6,688 nt of DNA, taken from NCBI GenBank assembly GCA_002923335.1, contig BEHZ01000094.1, forward strand, positions 1 through 6,688. The letters run 5' to 3'. The DNA comes from a bacterium HR23. Lineage in GTDB: Bacteria; Chloroflexota; Dehalococcoidia; Lucifugimonadales; HRBIN23. Shown here piece after piece: positions 1 to 5,527 of the stretch (positions within the stretch are counted from its first letter, which is position 1; each line of letters begins with the position of its first letter). The notes beneath the pieces are model-generated. The model was given only the letters and a program-made list of their open reading frames with translations. It searched no databases and was not told where the DNA came from. The translations under genes were made by a program, and so were the position numbers.

Positions 1-1
1 C

Positions 2-106
2 AATAAGACCGATACCCTGGTGTTTGTGGACAAGGCGTGGGTGGAGGTCTTCCAGCGTCTGCTGGCGGATCCCCACAGGGCCCCTCCCGCCCGTGCGACG
101 GGGTAG
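2..106 (+). CDS. C-terminal fragment of an unidentified protein (5' end outside window)
   Basis: An open frame enters from the left edge and gives 34 residues before a TAG stop. It reads roughly NKTDTLVFVDKAWVEVFQRL, then a Pro/Arg/Ala-rich tail. The amphipathic stretch with aromatic residues and the low-complexity tail look like a real C-terminus, and the frame ends just before the convergent transporter operon, as expected for a genuine gene. I do not recognise the protein. The pattern of TLV, a charged turn, F-x2-LL and a final proline-rich end faintly recalls the C-terminus of DUF1778 (TacA-type) antitoxins, but 34 residues are too few to claim this. Confidence 0.5.
   Translation, partial: NKTDTLVFVDKAWVEVFQRLLADPHRAPPARATG
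90..102. terminator. Possible GC hairpin between convergent genes
   Basis: CCCGT and ACGGG form a perfect 5-bp stem around a 3-base GCG loop, at the very end of the left gene fragment and just beyond the transporter operon. Flanking C-rich (81-88) and G-rich (107-110) tracts could lengthen it imperfectly. No T-tract follows on either strand, so this is not a canonical intrinsic terminator. Its position in a tail-to-tail junction is the main argument. Confidence 0.2.
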
Positions 107-123
107 GGGGGTGTGTCTGGGGG

Positions 124-1020
124 CTAGGTGGAGCCGCGCAGGCGGGGGTCCCATATATCCCGTAGGGCGTCCCCCAGGAAGTTGAAGGCCAGCACCGTCA
201 GGGCAATGGCCCCCGTGGGAAAGGCCACCAGCCAGGGGGCGCTCTCCATAAAGGGGCGGGCCAGGCTGAGCATCTGCCCCCACGACACCATAGGCGGTTG
301 AATCCCCAGCCCCACAAAACTCAACGCCGCCTCTGAGATGATGACCGCCCCAATGTGCACGGTTACCACGATAATGATAGGGGCGGTTACATTGGGGAGG
401 ATGTGGCGGAGCAGGATGCGCAGGGTGGGAGCCCCGATGGCGCGTGCCGCCTCCACATAGACTTCCTCCCGTGCCGAGAGGACTGCTCCCCGCACCGTTC
501 GGGCGGCGGCGGGCAGGAGGAAAATGGCCAGGGCGAGGAGGAGTTTCCATAGCCCCGGCCCTAACACCGCCACCAGGGCCATAGCCAGCACCAGAGGGGG
601 AATAGCCATGAGGCTATCAATGAGCCGCTGCAGGGCGTCATCCACCAGCCCCCGGAACCACCCCGACACCAGCCCCAGGGCAGTGCCCACCAGCACCCCC
701 AGGCTCACCGACGCCGAACTAACGATAAGGGCGGTGCGGGTCCCGGCGATAATACGGCTCAGCAGGTCTCGCCCCAGGTTATCGGTGCCGAAGGGATAGG
801 TGAGGGAGGGCTTGGACAGGCGTGGCCCCACGCCCAGGGCGGAGGGGTCGTGGGGGGCAAGCCAGGGGGCCAGGATGGCCACCAGGGCGATGAACAGGAT
901 CATGCCCAGGCTCACTGCTCCCGCGGGGTTGCGCCGAGCCAGGGCCACCAGGCGTTTCCACCGCCACGCCAGGGTGGGCGCCGGCCTGTAATCCGCTCCC
1001 GCCGTTACACCCCAACGCAT
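124..1020 (-). CDS. ABC importer permease, DppC/OppC family
   Basis: A 298-residue inner-membrane permease of the oligopeptide/dipeptide/nickel ABC importer class, the partner of the DppB-like protein encoded just upstream. A cytoplasmic N-terminus leads into a first membrane helix at about 34-55. The family signature FGTDNLGRD follows at 77-85, then several hydrophobic helices. The cytoplasmic EAA loop that docks on the ATPase is at about 185-210 (E190-A-A then G196). The conserved SFVGLGIQPP is at 234-243, and the protein ends in a WDPRLR tail typical of the family. Length is normal. The ATG is supported by a GGGGG Shine-Dalgarno at 1026-1030, five bases upstream and abutting the stop codon of the preceding gene, so the two are probably translationally coupled (9-base gap). 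The substrate cannot be read from the permease. The family assignment is secure. Confidence 0.95.
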   Translation of the reverse strand: MRWGVTAGADYRPAPTLAWRWKRLVALARRNPAGAVSLGMILFIALVAILAPWLAPHDPSALGVGPRLSKPSLTYPFGTDNLGRDLLSRIIAGTRTALIVSSASVSLGVLVGTALGLVSGWFRGLVDDALQRLIDSLMAIPPLVLAMALVAVLGPGLWKLLLALAIFLLPAAARTVRGAVLSAREEVYVEAARAIGAPTLRILLRHILPNVTAPIIIVVTVHIGAVIISEAALSFVGLGIQPPMVSWGQMLSLARPFMESAPWLVAFPTGAIALTVLAFNFLGDALRDIWDPRLRGST

Positions 1021-1029
1021 CCTTGCCCC

Positions 1030-1983
1030 CTACCCGTAGCGGATTCTGGGGTTCAGCCAACCGTAGGAGAGGTCTACCACCAGGTTCACCAGCACCACCA
1101 GCAGGGCGATGACCAGGAGGTTCCCCTGCAGTTGCACGAAGTCCCGGTTCAGGAGGGCGTCCAGGGTGAGCCGGCCCAGGCCGGGCAGAGCGAAGATGGT
1201 CTCAATGATCACCGTCGCCCCCATAAACCGGCGTGCCTGCAGGCCGATAATGGTGATCACCGGGATGAAGGCGTTCTTCAGGGCGTGGCGCATGATCACC
1301 AGGCGGTCCGGGAGGCCCTTAGCCCGTGCGGTGCGGATGTAGTCCTCCCTCAGCACCTCCAGCATGGCGGAGCGGGTCATGCGCATGCTCACGGCCGACA
1401 TAGCGAAGCCCACGATGAGGGCCGGCAGGAGCATCTGCTGGAGGTTGGTCAGAGGGTCCTCCACAAGGCTTCTGTAGTCGGTGGGGGGTATCCAGTGCAC
1501 CGTGAGGGAGAGGACCAGGATGGCGACGATGGCCAGGGCGAACTCCGGGATAGACAGGCCTAGGATGGCCACAAAGCGCAGGGCGTAGTCCAGAAGGGTG
1601 TTGCGCTTTACAGCGGAGAGGATGCCAATGGGGAGAGAGATAAGGGTGGCTACCACCAGGCCCAAGACGGCCAGTTCCAGGGTGAGGGGGAGGGTGCGGG
1701 CGATCTCCTTCAGCACAGGCCTCCCGGTCCAGAGGGAGTTGCCCAGGTCGCCCCGGAAAACGCCCCCCAGCCAGGAGAGGAACTGGGGCACGAAGGGCTT
1801 GTCCAGCCCCATCTCCGCACGAATGCGGGCCAGGTCGGCCGGAGTCAAGCGGGGAGAGGTTTCCGCTATCTGGAGCATCAAGGCGTCGCCCGGGACGATG
1901 CGCACCACCCCGAAGGCGAAGAGGGCCACCAGGAAGGCGGTGAGCACCCCAATAAGGAGGCGACGCACGATATAGGCTGTCAT
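1030..1983 (-). CDS. ABC importer permease, DppB/OppB family
   Basis: A 317-residue inner-membrane permease forming the channel with the DppC-like protein. It begins with the usual YIVRRLL start and first helix (about 6-30). The periplasmic region contains the GLDKPFVPQF and GDLGNS motifs (59-83). Helices follow at about 100-125, 135-162 and 185-203. The EAA-type coupling loop is at 212-227 (REDYIRTARAKGLPDR). The family motif ETIFALPGLG is at 261-270, and the C-terminal YGWLNPRIRY at 307-316. Length is normal for DppB/OppB/GsiC. The ATG lies downstream of a GGGGGAGG Shine-Dalgarno (1986-1993). It sits 32 bases after the solute-binding protein gene and 9 bases before the second permease, which indicates one transcript. 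Substrate is unknown. Confidence 0.95.
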   Translation of the reverse strand: MTAYIVRRLLIGVLTAFLVALFAFGVVRIVPGDALMLQIAETSPRLTPADLARIRAEMGLDKPFVPQFLSWLGGVFRGDLGNSLWTGRPVLKEIARTLPLTLELAVLGLVVATLISLPIGILSAVKRNTLLDYALRFVAILGLSIPEFALAIVAILVLSLTVHWIPPTDYRSLVEDPLTNLQQMLLPALIVGFAMSAVSMRMTRSAMLEVLREDYIRTARAKGLPDRLVIMRHALKNAFIPVITIIGLQARRFMGATVIIETIFALPGLGRLTLDALLNRDFVQLQGNLLVIALLVVLVNLVVDLSYGWLNPRIRYG

Positions 1984-2001
1984 GGCCTCCCCCGTGGGGC
2001 C
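1984..2001 (-). promoter_or_regulatory. Possible hairpin covering the permease ribosome-binding site
   Basis: In the gap between the solute-binding protein gene and the DppB-like gene, the transcript can fold as GGCC pairing with GGCC and an inner CC/GG, with one bulged A and a 5-base loop. The 3' arm contains the GGGGGAGG Shine-Dalgarno of the permease. Such a fold could protect the upstream binding-protein message and damp permease translation, which would suit the need for more binding protein than permease. In DNA this GC-rich, such folds arise easily by chance. Confidence 0.22.
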
Positions 2002-2015
2002 GGCTCAGGCGGTGG

Positions 2016-3872
2016 CTACCGGTATTTGGCCGGGTCGTCTAGCCACACGGTGGCCACATGGGACCCGCCATAGGTGAACTGGTCAAAGCGGTAGCCCGTC
2101 CACCCCTGCGTGTTGCGCACCCACGGGTGCCACAGGGAGTAGCGCACCTCCTGGGCGATGTAGGCCCGGTAGACCTGATTTACCTCCCGCTCCCAAATCT
2201 GCCGGTAGACCTGCTTGAGTTTCAGGGGGTCCGTTTCGGTAACGGTCTTCTCCAGCAGGGCGTCCAGTTCCGGGTCGCAGATGAACCAGGTGTTCTTGGA
2301 GGCTTTGCACTTCATCAACTCGTAGGTCCAGTCGTAGCCCAGGGCCATTCCCCCCGCGGGGACGGTGAAGCCCAGGGCCAGGTCTTTCCACTGCTGGCCG
2401 AGATACTGCTGTGTCCACACCCCGTAGTCCAGGCGCTGGACGCTGATCTTCACCCCTATCTGGGCCAGATATTGCTGGATCATCTCCGACTGCTGGATGC
2501 GGTCGTCGCCGTAGGCGTAGTAGACATAGTCGGCGGTGAGGCCGGCGCCGAAGCCTGCTTTGGCCAGCAGGTCTTTAGCGCCCTGGGGGTTGTATTTGTA
2601 GTAGGGCCCAAAGGCCTCGGGGGGTGGAAGGGTGTCAAAGGCCGATGGCCAGGGCACGCCGATGTTGTAGGTTTGCCCCTCCCCACCGTAGACCAGGCGG
2701 TTCATCTCCTCCCGGTTGATGGCCATGGAGATGGCACGGCGCACATCGGCGTTGTTCCAGGGCGCCTTGTCCAGGCGGAAGGCGATATGGAAGGAGGCGG
2801 CGGGGATGTGGAAGCGGTGCACCACCGTCTTGGGGTGGGTGCGCAGGATGTCCCGCACCACCGAAGGAAGGTTAGTGCCGGTGTAGTGGATCTGTCCAGC
2901 ACGGAACGCCGCAACCTGGGTGCTCTCCTCGGGGATGATGACGATCCTGTAGGTGTCCAGGTAGGGAACGCCCGTGACGAAGTATTTGGGGTTGCGCTCG
3001 TAGGTGATGCTCGTCTTGGGCTTGTATTCCTTCAGGAGGAAGGGGCCGGTGCCCAGGGCGACTTGCCGTAGGTCTCCCACCTTTTCCACCAGGGCCTTGG
3101 GGATGATGTAGGCATAAGAAGAGGCCAGGTTGGGCAGGAAGCCGGGGTCCCGGCGCTTCAGGGTAACCCGCAGGGTATAGGCATCAAGGCAGGTGATGGT
3201 CTCCACGCTGGCCACCAGGAAGGCGGTGGCGTTCTTGGCGTCCCGCTCCAGGGAGAACCTGGCGTCGTCGCAGGTGAAGGGCTTGCCCTCCACCTCCGGG
3301 AAGTCGTAGTAAGGGGTCTCCTGCCAGGTAACATCCTTGCGCAGAGAGAAGGTGTAGGTAAGGCCATCGGAGGAGGCCTCCCACCGCTCCGCCAGGTCGG
3401 GGACGATCTCCGGGGCATAGGGGTTGGCCATGGCCCCCCACACAGGGCGCAGGAGCCGGCTGTAAACAGGCCCCACGGCCCCTAACATAAAGTAGGAGGT
3501 GGTCAGGTCGGGGTCAAAGTGGGGTGGGTCTCCGCTGAAGTCGGTTACAAAGGTTCCGCCCCGCCGGACCTCGGCTTCGGTGAAACGCTTCGGGGGATTA
3601 GCAGAATATACCTGGGCATAGGGCACGATATCCGCACCCACCGGGGTCGCCTGGGGGGCGGGCGTGGGGGTGGGGGCCCCCAGGCCGGGAAGGGTGAGAA
3701 CGGGTGTAGGGGTAGGAGCAATGGGGGTGGGTGCAGGCTGGGCAGGAGCCGTGGGCGTGGGCGGCGGGGTGGGGGTAGGTGTGGGGGCTTGGGCAGGCCG
3801 GCATGCCCCCGCCACCAGGAGGAACAGCAGAGGAACCCATACAAACCCTGCAGGCCTCACAAAACGCGCCAT
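2016..3872 (-). CDS. Lipoprotein solute-binding protein, SBP_bac_5 (DppA/OppA) family
   Basis: The extracytoplasmic substrate receptor of the importer, 618 residues from the start chosen here. Residues 1-23 are a signal peptide with a hydrophobic core. VAGAC makes C24 the likely lipidated cysteine (the -3 residue is Ala rather than the usual Leu). Residues 25-78 are a Pro/Thr/Ala repeat tether. The binding domain begins near RRGGTFV (103-109). It carries family hallmarks: GTGPFLL at 274-280, YERNPKYF followed by VPYLDTYRI (291-310), and an NNADVRRAISMAINRE segment at 373-388. Cysteines fall in two close pairs, C201/C228 and C522/C532, possible disulfides. An in-frame ATG at 3903-3905 would add 11 residues before the signal peptide. 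I reject it because it overlaps the -10 box of the predicted promoter, whereas the ATG at 3870-3872 has GGGAGG eight bases upstream. The ligand may be a peptide, sugar or other compound; members of this family cannot be told apart by eye. Confidence 0.94.
   Translation of the reverse strand: MARFVRPAGFVWVPLLFLLVAGACRPAQAPTPTPTPPPTPTAPAQPAPTPIAPTPTPVLTLPGLGAPTPTPAPQATPVGADIVPYAQVYSANPPKRFTEAEVRRGGTFVTDFSGDPPHFDPDLTTSYFMLGAVGPVYSRLLRPVWGAMANPYAPEIVPDLAERWEASSDGLTYTFSLRKDVTWQETPYYDFPEVEGKPFTCDDARFSLERDAKNATAFLVASVETITCLDAYTLRVTLKRRDPGFLPNLASSYAYIIPKALVEKVGDLRQVALGTGPFLLKEYKPKTSITYERNPKYFVTGVPYLDTYRIVIIPEESTQVAAFRAGQIHYTGTNLPSVVRDILRTHPKTVVHRFHIPAASFHIAFRLDKAPWNNADVRRAISMAINREEMNRLVYGGEGQTYNIGVPWPSAFDTLPPPEAFGPYYKYNPQGAKDLLAKAGFGAGLTADYVYYAYGDDRIQQSEMIQQYLAQIGVKISVQRLDYGVWTQQYLGQQWKDLALGFTVPAGGMALGYDWTYELMKCKASKNTWFICDPELDALLEKTVTETDPLKLKQVYRQIWEREVNQVYRAYIAQEVRYSLWHPWVRNTQGWTGYRFDQFTYGGSHVATVWLDDPAKYR
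3633..3800 (-). repeat. Pro/Thr low-complexity tether with G-quadruplex-type runs on the opposite strand
   Basis: This stretch of the binding-protein gene encodes residues 25-80, dominated by PTPTP units, and tethers the receptor to the membrane. Because the Pro and Thr codons used are C-rich, the plus (template) strand carries dense G runs. At 3653-3676 four runs of 6, 3, 5 and 5 G are separated by loops of 1, 3 and 1 bases. At 3753-3775 four runs of 3, 3, 4 and 5 G are separated by 3, 4 and 1 bases. Both satisfy the usual G-quadruplex pattern. The repeat is also a plausible site of length variation between strains. Confidence 0.8.
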
Positions 3873-3880
3873 AAGGTATA

Positions 3881-3886
3881 CCTCCC
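3881..3886 (-). promoter_or_regulatory. Shine-Dalgarno that fixes the binding-protein start
   Basis: On the minus strand GGGAGG lies 8 bases upstream of the ATG at 3870-3872. The alternative upstream ATG (3903-3905) has no comparable site at a working distance. Confidence 0.75.
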
Positions 3887-3903
3887 GCTGAACAACTGGC
3901 CAC

Positions 3904-3933
3904 ATCCTAACCGTTAGGGGTGGGGGGTGTCAA
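3904..3933 (-). promoter_or_regulatory. Sigma-70-type promoter of the transporter operon
   Basis: On the minus strand a perfect TTGACA (-35, 3933 to 3928) is followed by an 18-base spacer and TAGGAT (-10, 3909 to 3904, matching TATAAT at four of six positions). Transcription would begin near 3897, giving a leader of about 25 bases that contains the Shine-Dalgarno of the solute-binding protein. A perfect -35 box in such G/C-rich surroundings, at exactly the right distance from a gene, is unlikely to be chance. It also argues against the upstream ATG, which lies within the -10 region. Confidence 0.65.
3906..3918. promoter_or_regulatory. 13-base palindrome overlapping the -10 box (candidate operator)
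   Basis: CCTAAC and GTTAGG form a perfect 6-bp inverted repeat around one central base. It spans the 3' part of the promoter spacer and most of the -10 hexamer of the transporter promoter, where a bound repressor would block RNA polymerase. No regulator gene is visible in the window, so the binding protein is unknown. Part of the symmetry may be incidental, since one arm overlaps the -10 box. Confidence 0.4.
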
Positions 3934-3949
3934 GAGGGGATGCCGTCGC

Positions 3950-3970
3950 ACCCCTGGGGGGCGCAGGGGT
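3950..3970. repeat. Hyphenated inverted repeat in the divergent control region
   Basis: ACCCCTG (3950-3956) and CAGGGGT (3964-3970) are perfect 7-bp inverted arms around a 7-base GGGGGCG centre. It lies upstream of the predicted transporter -35 box (17 bases away) and 57 bases before the glycosyltransferase start. It could be a regulator site serving either direction or a leader hairpin. The rest of 3971-4014 holds no convincing -35/-10 pair for the rightward genes, only short palindromes such as CACATGTG at 3997-4004. Confidence 0.4.
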
Positions 3971-4014
3971 ATCCCTCCATATGCCCACTGCCTGTCCACA
4001 TGTGTTACCCTGGC

Positions 4015-4022
4015 AGGGGAGG
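4015..4022 (+). promoter_or_regulatory. Shine-Dalgarno that fixes a GTG start for the glycosyltransferase
   Basis: AGGGGAGG lies five bases before the GTG at 4028-4030. This places the start directly before the EISLIIPAYNEE strand, where family 2 glycosyltransferases normally begin, and rules out the longer frame starting at 3920. Confidence 0.8.
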
Positions 4023-4027
4023 CCCTG

Positions 4028-4771
4028 GTGGAGATCTCTCTGATTATCCCCGCCTATAACGAGGAACGGCGCATCGGCCCCACCCTGGAGGCCTACCTCT
4101 CCTTTTTCACCGGCAAGGGACGGCCCTTTGAGGTGCTGGTGGTCCTCAACGGATGCAGGGATGGGACGCTGGAGGTGGTGGAGAGGGCCGGCCAGCGCTG
4201 GGGGAGGGTGCGCTGGGTCGTCTTCCCCCAGCCCCTGGGGAAGGGGGGTGCTGTGCGGGAGGGGCTGGCCCACGCCCGGGGACAACGGGTCGTTTTCGTG
4301 GATGCCGACAACATGGTCGGCCCCCGGGAGGCCTACCGCCTGCTGGAGCGCCTGGAGCAGACAGATATAGCCATCGCCAGCCGGTATATCCCCGGCGCCC
4401 GCTGCCTGCGCCGTCCCCCCCTGCGCCGACGGGTAGCGGCCTGGGCTTTCCGCCAACTGGTGCGCCTTGTCCTGGGCCTTCCTTTCCGAGATACCCAGTG
4501 CGGGGCCAAAGCCTTTCGGGCGGAGGCCCTCCAGCGTCTGCTTCCCCACCTGCAGGAGCGGGGATGGGCCTTTGATGTGGAACTCCTGGCCCTGGCCCTG
4601 GACATGGGTCTGCGGGTGGAGGAGGTGCCGGTGGAATGGGCCTTCTCCGCCAGGGGTTCCAAGATGCCCACCTTGTCCGCCGCTCTGGGAATGGCCTGGA
4701 CGGTCCTCCGTGTGCGCCAGCGCCGTCGCCTCTGGCGAACCGCGCTGGCGGAGGTGCAGGAGCGGGGGTGA
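4028..4771 (+). CDS. Family 2 glycosyltransferase, ALG5/DPM-like (polyprenyl-phosphate sugar transferase)
   Basis: A 247-residue GT-A fold transferase from a GTG start. It probably moves a sugar from a nucleotide donor to a lipid phosphate at the inner face of the membrane. Motifs in order: PAYNEE (8-13), NGCRDGT (41-47), GKGGAVREGL (71-80), the metal/donor-binding DADN (92-95), ASRY (117-120), DTQCGAK (155-161), WAFDVELL (180-187), EVPVEW (199-204) and GSK (210-212). The DTQCG, W-x-FD-x-E and EVPV-x-W...GSK set is characteristic of dolichyl-phosphate beta-glucosyltransferase (ALG5)-like enzymes. It has no C-terminal membrane helix. An Arg-rich tail (R228-R237) and an internal Arg cluster (125-135) could hold it at the membrane. 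It is the first gene of the rightward cluster, 42 bases before the protease. The fold is secure; donor and acceptor are inferred. Confidence 0.88.
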   Translation: MEISLIIPAYNEERRIGPTLEAYLSFFTGKGRPFEVLVVLNGCRDGTLEVVERAGQRWGRVRWVVFPQPLGKGGAVREGLAHARGQRVVFVDADNMVGPREAYRLLERLEQTDIAIASRYIPGARCLRRPPLRRRVAAWAFRQLVRLVLGLPFRDTQCGAKAFRAEALQRLLPHLQERGWAFDVELLALALDMGLRVEEVPVEWAFSARGSKMPTLSAALGMAWTVLRVRQRRRLWRTALAEVQERG

Positions 4772-4813
4772 GCCCCTTCGCCCTTCCCAAGGAGCGCCAC
4801 AAGAGGGGATAGC

Positions 4814-5518
4814 ATGCTCTTCCGTAACCTGTGGCTTTTGCGGGAGAACCCGCTAGTCTTTGCGGTGCTTATCGGCGTAACGGTGGTGGCGCTGGTGGTC
4901 GCCCTCACGGTGCACGAGTTCAGCCACGCTCTGGTGGCCACCGCCCTGGGCGATCGCACCGCTCGGCGGGCGGGGAGGCTCTCCCTGAACCCCCTGGCCC
5001 ACTTGGACCCCCTGGGCACCCTTCTCCTCTTCCTGGTGGGTTTCGGATGGGGCAAACCCGTGCCCGTCAACCCTCTGGCCTTCGGTCGCCGCCCTTTTCA
5101 GGGCATGGCCCTGGTGGCGGTGGCAGGCCCCCTCTCCAATATCCTGTGTGCGGGGGTCGTGGCCGTCCCTTTCAAAACGGGGATGCTGGACTGGCCCTTA
5201 GGGGGGTTGAGCCTCCTCTACCGCTCCCCGGGCGAGGCGGTGCTGGCGCTGGTTTTCGCCTTCATCGTGGGGTATAACCTGTTCCTGGCCGTCTTCAACC
5301 TGCTCCCCTTCTTCCCTCTGGACGGCTCTCGGGTGGTGCTGGGCCTGTTGCCGGAGCGGGTTGCTCTCGTGGTGGCACGCCTGGAGCCGTGGGGGCCGGG
5401 CCTCCTGCTGGTGCTCCTGCTGGCCGATAGCCTGCTGGGGTGGGGTCTGTTCAGTCGCCTGCTGGGGCCGGTGGTGAACGGGCTGGCCGACCTGTTGGTG
5501 GGGGAGCGGGTATTCTAG
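4814..5518 (+). CDS. Site-2 protease family intramembrane zinc metalloprotease (peptidase M50)
   Basis: A 234-residue multi-pass membrane protease of the short bacterial S2P type, without a PDZ domain. The zinc-binding HEFSH (H34, E35, H38) lies at the end of the first helix (about 13-33). It is followed by the family stretch LGDRTARRAGRLSLNPLAHL (45-64), DPLGTLLLFLVGFGWGKPVPVNP continuing to 87, and MALVAVAGPLSN (98-109). The second active-site motif N-x2-P-x2-PLDG is at 162-171, with D170 the third zinc ligand. Hydrophobic segments lie at about 13-33, 66-80, 97-120, 142-166 and 195-215. The ATG has GAGGGG (4803-4808) five bases upstream. S2P enzymes cut membrane-embedded substrates, often anti-sigma factors or signal-peptide remnants, but no candidate substrate is encoded here. 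All catalytic residues are present. The gene ends 9 bases before the FabL-like gene. Confidence 0.93.
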   Translation: MLFRNLWLLRENPLVFAVLIGVTVVALVVALTVHEFSHALVATALGDRTARRAGRLSLNPLAHLDPLGTLLLFLVGFGWGKPVPVNPLAFGRRPFQGMALVAVAGPLSNILCAGVVAVPFKTGMLDWPLGGLSLLYRSPGEAVLALVFAFIVGYNLFLAVFNLLPFFPLDGSRVVLGLLPERVALVVARLEPWGPGLLLVLLLADSLLGWGLFSRLLGPVVNGLADLLVGERVF

Positions 5519-5527
5519 GAGGGGGCA

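Noticed and set aside
850..1563. Plus-strand open frame (237 codons) opposite the two permeases
   Set aside because: It crosses the junction of two strongly supported minus-strand genes and encodes a low-complexity His/Gln/Gly-rich product; antisense shadow.
2058..3071. Long plus-strand open frame (337 codons) inside the binding-protein gene
   Set aside because: It is the antisense shadow of a well-supported gene. Its product is a Val/Gly/His-rich sequence with no recognisable motif, as expected from GC-rich codon structure.
3870..3905. Longer binding-protein start at the ATG at 3903-3905, adding 11 residues
   Set aside because: It overlaps the -10 box of the predicted promoter, lacks a spaced Shine-Dalgarno, and would put an extra charged stretch before the signal peptide. 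The ATG at 3870-3872 has GGGAGG eight bases upstream.
3920..4027. Longer glycosyltransferase frame starting at the ATG at 3920
   Set aside because: The extra 36 residues (Gly/Arg/Cys-rich) look non-coding and overlap the promoter spacer and inverted repeat. The GTG at 4028 has a strong AGGGGAGG site and starts at the family-typical position.
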